Shown here: piece by piece, positions 16,379 to 25,400 of the stretch
How the letters are laid out: each line of letters opens with the position of its first letter
Position numbering within the stretch: position 1 is the stretch's first letter
Source: Clostridia bacterium
GTDB lineage: Bacteria; Bacillota; Clostridia; Oscillospirales; Acutalibacteraceae
Direction: 5' to 3'
Assembly (NCBI GenBank): GCA_017410195.1
Contig: JAFQRF010000040.1
Location: 1-53,141, forward strand
Length of the DNA: 53,141 nt
Translations under genes and position numbers: made by a program
Notes under the pieces: model-generated
Database searches by the model: none
Told to the model about the DNA's origin: nothing
Seen by the model: only the letters and a program-made list of their open reading frames with translations

Positions 16379-16915
16379 ATGAATACGGTTTCTGATGTTT
16401 TACCCAAGAGAAAGCTTCACAGACTCAAAAGCTGGGATTACAGCAGCAATGGATACTATTTTATAACGATATGCACTAAGGATAAAAAGAATTTGCTTGC
16501 TAATGTAGGGAACGCCGTCCCCGGCGTTCCGCCGGAGCTTACGCCAATCGGCAAGGCGATTGAAAGAGCCTGGAACAGAATCAATGATGTTGACTCTAAT
16601 TTTAAGACAGATTTTTTTCGGATAATGCCAAATCATATTCACGGTATAATTATAATTGAAAATCAAGAAGCTGATGTTTCTGATGCGGAACGCCGGGGAC
16701 GGCGTTCCCTACCGGATATTGTTCGAGGATTTAAGTCGGCTACAACCCGTGAATACAATAAACTTGTTCCGGAAAAAGACAGAAACAAGCTTTGGCAATC
16801 GTCTTTTTATGATGAGATTATTAAAAACGAGCAAATGCTTTTTGAGGCGAGAAAATACATAGAGTTTAACCACTTGAAACATTATAACGGGATATTGTTT
16901 AAGGGGCACGAATAA
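16379..16915 (+). CDS. REP-associated tyrosine transposase (RAYT, Y1/HUH family), 178 aa
   Basis: Single-stranded-DNA transposase-like nuclease related to IS200/IS605 TnpA. Motifs are NGYYFITICTKDKKNLL, the HUH pair in MPNHIHGIIIIE (His86, His88), a catalytic Tyr most likely Tyr126 in FKSATTREYNKL, and the C-terminal LWQSSFYDEIIKNEQ...YIEFNH block typical of RAYTs. All expected motifs are present, so it looks intact. Two identical inverted copies of a GTAG-headed 26-nt palindrome lie in frame in its coding sequence (residues about 43-51 and 103-112). Both fall in loops that vary between RAYTs. It sits inside a sugar operon, 28 bp after one gene and 19 bp before the next, without breaking it. 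RAYTs are thought to act on REP elements rather than to move themselves. Confidence 0.93.
   Translation: MNTVSDVLPKRKLHRLKSWDYSSNGYYFITICTKDKKNLLANVGNAVPGVPPELTPIGKAIERAWNRINDVDSNFKTDFFRIMPNHIHGIIIIENQEADVSDAERRGRRSLPDIVRGFKSATTREYNKLVPEKDRNKLWQSSFYDEIIKNEQMLFEARKYIEFNHLKHYNGILFKGHE
16505..16530 (+). repeat. REP-like element inside the RAYT gene, copy 1 (stem type B)
   Basis: GTAG, GGAACGCCG, TCCC loop, CGGCGTTCC: same geometry (4+9+4+9) as the intergenic elements but with another stem. It is translated as VGNAVPGV within the transposase. Confidence 0.9.
16687..16712 (-). repeat. REP-like element inside the RAYT gene, copy 2, inverted
   Basis: Exact reverse complement of copy 1 over all 26 nt, 156 bp downstream. 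It is translated as part of ERRGRRSLP. The two copies face each other, as in a BIME (paired REPs). Confidence 0.9.
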
Positions 16916-16934
16916 TTTTGAAAGAAGCGATACC

Positions 16935-18005
16935 ATGATCAACAATAAAATCGGCTGTGCCGTTATCGGTTACGGCGGAATGGGCGGATGGCATGCCCGC
17001 AAAATCAAGGAAGAAATGGGCGAATATGCCGAAGTTGTCGGCATTTTCGACATAAATCCCGAAAGAAAAAAGGTTGCCGATGAAAAAGGTTTTCATTTCT
17101 TTTCTTCAAGAGAGGAGCTTCTCTCCGACGAAAGAATCGACCTTGTAACAATCGCAACGCCCAACGACGTTCACAAAGAAATCGCAATTGATGCAATGCG
17201 TCACGGCAAAAACGTCATCAGCGAAAAGCCTGTCACCCTTTGCAGTGCCGACCTTGAAGAAATGATTGCCTGCGCAAACGAAACGGGCAAGCTTTTCACC
17301 GTTCATCAGAACAGACGCTGGGACGAGGATTATCTTACAATGAAGAAAATTCTTGACGAGAACACTCTCGGCAATGTTTTCAGAATCGAATCCCGTGTTC
17401 AGGGTTCAAGAGGCGTTCCCGGTGATTGGCGCAATCAGCCTCAGCACGGCGGCGGAATGGTTTTCGACTGGGGAATCCACCTTCTTGACCAGGCTCTTAT
17501 GATGACTCTGCCCCGAAAGCTTAAAACAGTTTATGCGGAGCTTACCAATGTCACCAACGAAAACTGCGATGACGGTTTCCGTACAACGCTTATTTTCGAT
17601 GACGGACTTTCGTTCTACGTTGAAGTCACAACAAGCAACTTCATCGAGCTTCCGCTCTGGTATATGCTCGGCGAAAACGGCTCTGCGGTTATCACCGACT
17701 GGGACTGCAACGGCAAAATCGTTATGGTTTCAGACTGGGAAAACAGAGATGCCGTTCCCATCGTTGCGGGTGCCGGCATAACCAAAACCATGGCACCCAG
17801 AACCGATGACACGATTCAGACATATCCCTTACCCGTTCAGAAGGCAAATTGGGGAGAATACTATAAAAATATTTTCGCTTATCTCAGAGGAGAAGCGGAC
17901 ATCATCGTCACTCACGACCAGCAGCGCAGACTCATGCGCCTTGTCGAAGCGATTTTTGAATCAGGCAAAACAAATAAGGTTGTTGAGTTTGAGGATATAA
18001 TTTAA
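16935..18005 (+). CDS. Gfo/Idh/MocA family oxidoreductase (356 aa)
   Basis: Third sugar-type oxidoreductase of the window. The Rossmann motif is AVIGYGGMGGWHA, the EKP motif is in NVISEKPVTL, and the catalytic block GGGMVFDWGIHLLDQALMM keeps Asp and His. The C-terminal half is the usual beta-sheet substrate domain. GAAAG about 10 nt upstream is a modest ribosome binding site. Last gene of the operon; a strong terminator starts 13 bp after the stop. It is not a close copy of the 13421 enzyme, so the two probably act on different intermediates. Confidence 0.92.
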   Translation: MINNKIGCAVIGYGGMGGWHARKIKEEMGEYAEVVGIFDINPERKKVADEKGFHFFSSREELLSDERIDLVTIATPNDVHKEIAIDAMRHGKNVISEKPVTLCSADLEEMIACANETGKLFTVHQNRRWDEDYLTMKKILDENTLGNVFRIESRVQGSRGVPGDWRNQPQHGGGMVFDWGIHLLDQALMMTLPRKLKTVYAELTNVTNENCDDGFRTTLIFDDGLSFYVEVTTSNFIELPLWYMLGENGSAVITDWDCNGKIVMVSDWENRDAVPIVAGAGITKTMAPRTDDTIQTYPLPVQKANWGEYYKNIFAYLRGEADIIVTHDQQRRLMRLVEAIFESGKTNKVVEFEDII

Positions 18006-18017
18006 CTTTTCTCTAAC

Positions 18018-18051
18018 AAATCTCCGTTACAATCAGTAACGGAGATTTTTT
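18018..18051 (+). terminator. Intrinsic terminator of the 13421-18005 operon
   Basis: AAATCTCCGTTAC (18018-18030), AATCA loop, GTAACGGAGATTT (18036-18048) and a T run. Confidence 0.92.
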
Positions 18052-18053
18052 GC

Positions 18054-18081
18054 TTGCAAATCCCGTAATATATGATAGAAT
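18054..18081 (+). promoter_or_regulatory. Sigma-A promoter of the uxaC operon
   Basis: TTGCAA (18054-18059), 16-bp spacer, TAGAAT (18076-18081), directly after the terminator. Confidence 0.6.
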
Positions 18082-18115
18082 TATAATGTAATATTGTATC
18101 CGGGAGGAACGGCAA

Positions 18116-19516
18116 ATGATAAAAGAATTTATGGGCAAGGATTTTTTGCTTGACAGTGAACCTGCGGTAAAAATGTTTGAGGCAGCGGATAAGATGCCGA
18201 TTTTTGACTGGCACTGCCATCTTTCACCCAAGGAGATTTATGAAAACAAACAGCCCGAGGATATTGCATGGCTCTGGCTTGCGGGCGACCACTATAAATG
18301 GCGTGCGATGCGTTCGTGCGGCGTTGACGAAAAATATATAACGGGGGATGCAAGCGGATATGAAAAGTTCAGGGCATTTGCAGAAATCATGCCCAATCTC
18401 ATCGGCAACCCCATGTATCATTGGTGCCACCTTGAGCTGAGAAGATATTTCGGAATCAACGACATTCTTAACGCGGAGAATGCCGACAGCATATGGGAAA
18501 GAGCGAACGCCGCAATTGAAGCGGGCGGATTTACTCCGAGAGAGCTTATTGAAAAATCCAACGTTTCGCATCTTTGCACAACCGATGACCCTGCAGACAG
18601 TCTTGAATATCACAAGCTTATTGCAGCAACCGATTTCAAGTGCAAGGTTCTTCCTGCATTCAGACCCGACAAGGCACTGAGCATCGACCTTCCCTCGTGG
18701 AGACCCTGGCTTTCCGATATGGAAAAGGCAGTCGGCAGAGAAATCGGCGGTTTTGTCGAACTTTGCAAGGCTCTTGAAGAAAGAATTGAGTTCTTTGCAT
18801 CAATGGGATGCCGTGCGAGTGACCATGCATTCTCATATGTACCTTATGAAGAAGCAACCGCAGAAGAGCTTGAAGAAATCTTTGTAAAGGTCAAAAACGG
18901 CGGAGAAGCAAGCGTTGTTGAAACCGATAAATTCAAGACCGCACTTCTCGGTTTTCTTGCCGCCGAATATGCAAAGCGTGATTGGGGAATGGAGCTTCAC
19001 ATCGGTCCCATGAGAAACAACAATACTCTTATGTTCAAGAAAATCGGACCCGATGCGGGCTTTGATTCGATAGATGACAGAGAAATCGCAGGCAAGCTTT
19101 CGAGATTCCTCGACAGCCTTGCGGTCAAGGAACAGCTTCCCAGAACGGTTCTTTTCACTCTCAATCCAAAGGATAATTATGTTCTCGGAACTATGCTTGG
19201 CAACTTCCAGAGCAGCGAAGCGGAAAGCAAGATTCAGTTCGGCTCGGCTTGGTGGTTCAATGATAATATCGACGGTATGAGGGAGCAGATGAAGGCGCTC
19301 GCAAATCTCGGCGCAATCGGCAAATTCGTCGGAATGGTAACGGATTCCCGTTCGTTCCTTTCGTATCCCAGACATGAATATTTTCGCAGAATTATGTGCG
19401 GTCTTCTCGGCGATATGGTTGCCGGCGGTCTTTATCCTTATGACGAAAAGGCGATATGCAAAATCGCAGAGGATATTTCCTATAACAACGCCATTAAATA
19501 TTTTGGTATAAAATAA
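18116..19516 (+). CDS. uxaC: Glucuronate isomerase (466 aa)
   Basis: Converts D-glucuronate to D-fructuronate (or galacturonate to tagaturonate), the first step of hexuronate breakdown; amidohydrolase-fold TIM barrel, cytosolic. The N-terminal metal-binding FDWHCHLSPKEI, the HWCHLELRRYFGI block, LHIGPMRNNN and the C-terminal MVTDSRSFLSYPRHEYFRR are all typical, and the length matches UxaC. CGGGAGG precedes the ATG. It is followed after 14 bp by glpK. No uxaB, uxuA or kdgK is seen in the window, so the rest of the pathway is elsewhere. Confidence 0.96.
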   Translation: MIKEFMGKDFLLDSEPAVKMFEAADKMPIFDWHCHLSPKEIYENKQPEDIAWLWLAGDHYKWRAMRSCGVDEKYITGDASGYEKFRAFAEIMPNLIGNPMYHWCHLELRRYFGINDILNAENADSIWERANAAIEAGGFTPRELIEKSNVSHLCTTDDPADSLEYHKLIAATDFKCKVLPAFRPDKALSIDLPSWRPWLSDMEKAVGREIGGFVELCKALEERIEFFASMGCRASDHAFSYVPYEEATAEELEEIFVKVKNGGEASVVETDKFKTALLGFLAAEYAKRDWGMELHIGPMRNNNTLMFKKIGPDAGFDSIDDREIAGKLSRFLDSLAVKEQLPRTVLFTLNPKDNYVLGTMLGNFQSSEAESKIQFGSAWWFNDNIDGMREQMKALANLGAIGKFVGMVTDSRSFLSYPRHEYFRRIMCGLLGDMVAGGLYPYDEKAICKIAEDISYNNAIKYFGIK

Positions 19517-19530
19517 AAGGAGGATACATC

Positions 19531-21033
19531 ATGGCAAAATATGTTCTTGCATTAGACCAGGGTACAACCAGTTCCAGAGCGATTATTTTCGATAAAAAAG
19601 GCAACATCGTCAGCAAGGCACAGAACGAATTTGAGCAGATTTATCCTCAGGCAGGTTGGGTTGAGCATGACCCTCTTGCCATTCTGTACAGTCAGTTTCA
19701 AGCGGTTTCGTCATGCCTTATCGGCGGCGGAATAAGCACCTCGGATATCGCAGGCATCGGCATAACCAACCAGAGAGAAACAACGATTCTCTGGGACAGA
19801 CAGACGGGAAAGCCCGTCTATAATGCAATTGTATGGCAATGCCGCAGAACGGCAGAACTTTGCGAGGAACTCAAGGCGCAGGGTCTTGAGGAATACATAA
19901 AAGACAAAACCGGTCTTCTTATTGATGCATATTTTTCGGGAACAAAAATAAAGTGGATTCTTGATAACGTTCCCGAGGCAAGAAAGCTTGCCGATGAGGG
20001 CAGACTTCTTTTCGGTACGGTTGAAACATGGATAATATGGAATCTTACCGGCGGCAGTGTTCATGTTACCGACTATTCAAATGCTTCAAGAACGATGCTT
20101 TTTGACGTTGACAATCTCTGCTGGGATAAGTTCCTTTGCGAAAAGCTCGGAATTCCCATGTCGATTCTTCCCGAACCCGTTACTTCAAGCAAGGTTTACG
20201 GCAGGGTTTCAAAGGGTATTCTCGGTCTTGAAGCTCTTGAAGGAATCCCCATCTGCGGCGCAATCGGCGACCAGCCTGCTGCACTTTTCGGTCAGGGCTG
20301 CTTCGAACCCGGTCAGGCAAAGAATACCTACGGCACGGGCTGTTTCCTGCTTATGAATACGGGTGAAACAAGAGTAAAATCAAAGAATAATCTTCTTACG
20401 GGGGTTGCATGGGGTATCGGCGACAAGGTTGAGTATGCCATAGAAGGCTCGGCTTTCAATGCAGGCTCTGTTATCAAATGGCTCCGCGATGAGCTTCATA
20501 TGATTGATACCGCAAAGAGATGCGACGAGCTTGCCGTAAGCGTTCCCGATGCAAACGGAATTTATTTTGTTCCCGCATTTACGGGTCTCGGCGCACCCTA
20601 TTGGGATATGTATGCAAGGGGTACAATGGTAGGCATAACGAGAGGTGTCAACAGAGCGCATATTGCACGAAGCGTGCTTGAAGCGATTACATATCAGATG
20701 ACCGATTTGCTCGAAGCGATGAAATCCGACTCCGGCATTGATTTCACCGAACTCAGAGTTGACGGCGGTGCAAGTGTCAGCGATATCATGCTCCAGATTC
20801 AGGCGGATATGATAAGATGCAGCGTCAACAGACCAAAGAATGTTGAAACAACCGCTCTCGGTGCTGCATATCTTGCCGGTCTTGCCGTCGGGCTTTGGGA
20901 GAGCATGGATGAAATTCAGCATAACCGTGTTGTTGAAAAGGTGTTCACTCCCGAAATGAGCAAGGAAAAGCGTGACGAGCTTTATGCAGGTTGGAAAAAG
21001 GCTGTTGAATGCTCAAAGGGATGGGCGAAGTGA
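19531..21033 (+). CDS. glpK: Glycerol kinase (500 aa)
   Basis: Phosphorylates glycerol to sn-glycerol 3-phosphate with ATP (FGGY/actin-like ATPase fold). Full-length and canonical: LALDQGTTSSRAIIFD at the N-terminus, GITNQRETTILWDR, IVWQCRRTAELC, GDQPAALFGQ, NTYGTGCFLLMNTG, FVPAFTGLGAPYWD and RVDGGASVSDIMLQIQAD. AAAGGAGG precedes the ATG. Second gene of the uxaC operon. I cannot tell whether the regulatory His used for PTS control in other Firmicutes enzymes is present. Confidence 0.97.
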   Translation: MAKYVLALDQGTTSSRAIIFDKKGNIVSKAQNEFEQIYPQAGWVEHDPLAILYSQFQAVSSCLIGGGISTSDIAGIGITNQRETTILWDRQTGKPVYNAIVWQCRRTAELCEELKAQGLEEYIKDKTGLLIDAYFSGTKIKWILDNVPEARKLADEGRLLFGTVETWIIWNLTGGSVHVTDYSNASRTMLFDVDNLCWDKFLCEKLGIPMSILPEPVTSSKVYGRVSKGILGLEALEGIPICGAIGDQPAALFGQGCFEPGQAKNTYGTGCFLLMNTGETRVKSKNNLLTGVAWGIGDKVEYAIEGSAFNAGSVIKWLRDELHMIDTAKRCDELAVSVPDANGIYFVPAFTGLGAPYWDMYARGTMVGITRGVNRAHIARSVLEAITYQMTDLLEAMKSDSGIDFTELRVDGGASVSDIMLQIQADMIRCSVNRPKNVETTALGAAYLAGLAVGLWESMDEIQHNRVVEKVFTPEMSKEKRDELYAGWKKAVECSKGWAK

Positions 21034-21092
21034 AGAATTAAGGAATGGCAGGATACACACATTCCGCCTTTATTTTAAACGGAGATGAAAAA

Positions 21093-22262
21093 ATGGACTA
21101 TTTAAAGGAGTCGCTCAGACTCCACTATGAATGGAAGGGCAAGCTTGAAACAAAAGCAAGGGCAAGCGCAGGCAGCAAGCAGGATTTGTCACTTGCATAC
21201 ACACCGGGTGTTGCCGCGCCGTGTCTTGAAATTCAGAAAGATATAAACAAAAGCTATGAACTCACAAGAAGATGGAATACCGTTGCAGTTATCACCGACG
21301 GTACAGCTGTTCTTGGGCTGGGTGATATCGGACCCGAGGCAGGTATGCCCGTAATGGAGGGAAAGTGCCTTCTTTTCAAGTCCTTTGCGGATATTGATGC
21401 AATTCCTCTTTGCATCCGTTCAAAGGATACCGATGAAATTGTCAATGCCGTTTCACTCTTTGCAGGCAGCTTCGGAGGCATTAATCTTGAGGATATTGCG
21501 GCACCCAGATGCTTTGAAATTGAAAGAAAGCTCAAGGAAAGGTGTGATATTCCAGTATTTCACGATGACCAGCACGGCACGGCGGTCGTTGTTCTTGCGG
21601 CGGTGCTTAATGCGCTTCGCTGCGTCGGCAAAAAGCTTGAGGACTGCACGGTTGCAATGAGCGGTGCAGGTTCGGCAGGCTCTGCGATTGCAAGGCTTCT
21701 CAATGCTTGCGGCGCAGGCAACATAATAATGAGCGACAGGCAGGGAATTATCTGCAAGGGTCAGGAGCTTACGCCCGCTTTTGCCGAGCTTGCGGAATTT
21801 ACCAATAAAAACAGAATTACCGGCACTCTTGCCGATGCGATGAAGGGTGCGGATGTTTTTGTCGGCGTTTCTGCAGGCGGAATAGTCAGCAAAGAGATGG
21901 TTGCCTCTATGGCGAAAAATGCCGTTGTTATGGCAATGGCAAATCCTACCCCCGAAATCATGCCCGATGAAGCTCTTGCGGCAGGCGCTGCGGTGGTCGG
22001 CACAGGCAGAAGCGATTATCCCAATCAGATTAATAATGTTCTTGCATTTCCCGGAATTTTCAGGGGTGCGCTCGACGTGAGAGCATCTGATATCAACGAG
22101 GAAATGAAGCTTGCAGCGGCTCATGCGATAGCAAATCTCGTTTCGGAAGAGAAACTGTGCGCTGAATATATTCTTCCTGAAGCATTCGACGAAAGAGTCG
22201 GTCCTGCGGTTGCCGCAGCGGTTGCAGAAGCGGCTCGCAGTTGTGGAATTGCACGAATTTAA
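21093..22262 (+). CDS. NAD(P)-dependent malic enzyme (malate to pyruvate), 389 aa
   Basis: Oxidative decarboxylation of malate to pyruvate and CO2; short bacterial class without the phosphotransacetylase-like domain of MaeB. Landmarks are SLAYTPGVAAPC (catalytic Tyr), MPVMEGKCLLFKSFADIDA (catalytic Lys), FHDDQHGTAVV (metal ligands) and SGAGSAGSAIARLL (nucleotide fold). Start chosen at 21093 (MDYLKESLRLHYEWKGK), with GGAGATG upstream; the in-frame ATG at 21045 would add 16 unconserved residues. Third gene of the uxaC-glpK operon. Cofactor choice (NAD or NADP) is not certain. Confidence 0.93.
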   Translation: MDYLKESLRLHYEWKGKLETKARASAGSKQDLSLAYTPGVAAPCLEIQKDINKSYELTRRWNTVAVITDGTAVLGLGDIGPEAGMPVMEGKCLLFKSFADIDAIPLCIRSKDTDEIVNAVSLFAGSFGGINLEDIAAPRCFEIERKLKERCDIPVFHDDQHGTAVVVLAAVLNALRCVGKKLEDCTVAMSGAGSAGSAIARLLNACGAGNIIMSDRQGIICKGQELTPAFAELAEFTNKNRITGTLADAMKGADVFVGVSAGGIVSKEMVASMAKNAVVMAMANPTPEIMPDEALAAGAAVVGTGRSDYPNQINNVLAFPGIFRGALDVRASDINEEMKLAAAHAIANLVSEEKLCAEYILPEAFDERVGPAVAAAVAEAARSCGIARI

Positions 22263-22326
22263 CACGGAATGTTTAGCAACTATTCACAAAAAGTTAAAAT
22301 GTTTTTTTAAATTTTCCAACATACTA

Positions 22327-22355
22327 TTGCTTTATTTTAATAGATGTGGCATAAT
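22327..22355 (+). promoter_or_regulatory. Promoter and structured leader of the 22447 gene
   Basis: TTGCTT (22327-22332), 17-bp spacer, CATAAT (22350-22355). The leader of about 85 nt can fold into GAATGC/GCATTC (22375-22392) and GGGG/CCCC (22402-22413) hairpins before AAAGGAGG. Confidence 0.55.
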
Positions 22356-22446
22356 TGCTATGCATATTGGAGCAGAATGCGTTTCGGCATTCTCTCTTGT
22401 TGGGGATTACCCCGGACTTTAGAATTTATTTAAAGGAGGAAAATCT

Positions 22447-25400
22447 ATGTCCACAATGAAAAAGGTTATCAGCCTTATGCTTTGTGTCGCAATGCTTATC
22501 GGCACATTTGCAATCGTTGGTAACATCGCACCCGTGGCTTCGGCAGAAGAGCTTTCAGGCGCTCCTCTGGCGGGCACAAACATCGACACATACGAATCAC
22601 TTGTTGCTCAGTACGGCACAAAGGCAGACGAAAACGGCGTTACAGACGGTTTCATCTATGTCGGTGCTGAAGTTATTGAAAGCAACGGTAAAATCACAGA
22701 CGGTTATGTTAAACCCGGTGATGTTCTTACTGTAAGGCTTTATGTCAAGAGTAACATGTATACCGGTGACGGTAACACATTCCTTGTTTTTGACAACGAT
22801 TTCTTTGATGTCAAGCTTCCTGCAGGCGAAACAACAGCTATTGATGCAAACGGCTATACTTCGAACTGCCCTGACGGTATCAAAAATATTAACCACCCCA
22901 TGATTAAGCAGAATGCTTCGACACATACAATTACAAGTATTACAATGTCAAATGCAAATAACTTAATTAAAAAGCAGTGTGGTTTCAGCGAAAAATATCT
23001 CAGCGAGCACGACCTTATTAAGAGTAGTATAGTATACAGCATTGACGGCGCACAGAAGCCTTATACCATGACCTCAGACGAATGGCTTTTCAGCTATGAG
23101 GTTAAAGTTAAGGAAGGTCTTAAAGACGGTGACCAGGGTCTTATCGATTCACCCAAAACACTTTGGCAGGCTAACAAATTGGATACCGGTAAGCACGATG
23201 CAAAAAAAGAAGGTAATTTCTCCGTAAGACATATTACTGAAACCGGAATAGAAAAAATAGACCAGATGACAGGTGCTGCTTGTAAGATGTCAACTCAGAT
23301 GGATAACGGTGTTCTTGATCATTTCATCCTTGATGTGACTCATACACTTACCATCGGCGAAGGTGAAGCTACAACATACACTGCAAAGTTCTATGCAGAA
23401 GATGAGGAAACAGTAATAAGCACCAAAGACACTTATGAAGTTGGTCAGAAGGCTGAATTCCCCGAATCTGTTGAAAATCAGATCGGTTGGGCAATCGTTA
23501 GGGAAGGTTCATCTGCTCCCGGTACAATTCTTTATCCCGCTGAAGACGGAACTTATGATTATACAATGAAGGAAGCAGATGTTGATTTCCTTCGTATTCT
23601 TTCAACAAAAAAGTACCCCGTTAAGATTTCGCTCGGCGCACAGCTTTTCGGCAGTGAATATGATGTAAAGGTTGATGAAACCAAACTTGAAGGCACAGGA
23701 ATTGAATTCCTTAAGGATGAAATGGCATTCCGTATCATGCTTCCCATCGGCGGATCATTTGACCTTGCTTCTATCCCCGAAGGTGCAGTTGTTAAAGACG
23801 GTAACGAAATTACCGGTTGGGACACAACAACTGTTGCTGCTCCCTCAACTCTCGAAGGCACCGTTCTTACTCTTAATGCGGTTAACGGCGCAATGGGAAC
23901 CGATATTACTGTATCTTCAAAGGCTATTTGGGCAACTGCAGAATACACAGTTAACTTCTACCTCAATAAGGAAGCAGTTGAAGGTGAACCCCTTAAGACT
24001 TTGACAGGTGTTAAATATAACGACACAGTTGGCTTTGGTAAATACACCGATGAAACAGGCAAGACATATACTATTGACGGTCTTGTTACAGACAAGAAGT
24101 TTGCAGGCTGGTATAATGCTGCAAACGACGAACTTATTGCTTCGGCTGATAATATCAGATATACTTACAGCGATGACCTCAACCTCTATGCCTATTGGTC
24201 AGACTATAAGAACTCCGCAACATTCATGGTCAGAGACTATGAAAACGGCAAGTGGGTAGAATACGACTACTTCCCTGACCGCGCAGAAGGTGAATCAGCC
24301 AAGATTTCGGAAAGCGATGTTGAGAAGACCATCGCGGGAGCTTGTGCAGACGAAAGCATCTCATTCAAGAACCTCTACACAACAGATCCCGATAAGATTA
24401 CAGACGGTAACTACAAGGATTATCAGGTAGCAGGTATTCTTCAGCTTGCTCCCGGCGTTTACGGCACTTCCGAAATTACATACAGCGGCAATCAGGTATA
24501 TTACATCGCAACAACCAAGAGCTATGAAGTAACCTGGAAGGCTCCTGCATATGACGAAGCAACAAACTCATTTGACGAATCAAAAGCAACTGTTATTTCT
24601 ACTGATAAGGTTACAACTGCAGTTTACGCTGGCAACGGCGATCCCTACGCAGCAGTTTCCAAGCCTCAGAATGCAGCAGCTCCCGTTGGCTATGAGCTTG
24701 CAAGCTGGAAGAATGCAGCAACAGGCGAAGCTGTAGAACTCAACGCAAACGGCGCATATGCAGTAAGCGATGAAAATGTAACTCTTATCGCTACTTATGC
24801 TCTTGTTAATTATCCCATCGCATTCAACCTCAGAAACAGCGCAACATCCGATATCGTTATGCTCGACGGTACAGTTACTCTCGGCGGCAGCATCGAAATC
24901 AAGGATGCTAAGTTCACTCTTAAGGGTGAGGCTTCGGCTCTTCCCGAAATCGGTCTTGAAAACGACAAGCAGCCCGCAGGCGGATATACTCTTCCCGATG
25001 GCTATAAGTTTGCAGGCTGGACTTTCGGTATCGATGCAAATGCAGAAGCAATAACATTCCCCGTTAAGCTTACAGCTGATATCATCAGAAAGAACTTTGC
25101 TAACGGAGCTATCCAGATTAACGCTTCATGGGAAGCTCAGGAATATACTCTTACCTTCTATATCCTCAATGCAGAAGGAAATGAAGAACTGTTCAATACC
25201 TACAAGGTTAAGGCCGGCGCAGACCTCAGCGCTTATAAGACCACATCAGCAGAAGTTGTTGCTGCTATTAACGCAAAGGCTCCCGCAGGCAAGACCTTCA
25301 GCCAGATTTGGATCAACAAGGAAACAAATACAACCGATACAATGACCAAGATGCCCGCTAAGGATGTCAACTATGTAGCATCTTACGGTACATCAACAAT

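Noticed and set aside
21453-22265. 270-codon leftward open frame with many Cys
   Set aside because: Antisense shadow of the malic enzyme gene; no motifs or ribosome binding site.
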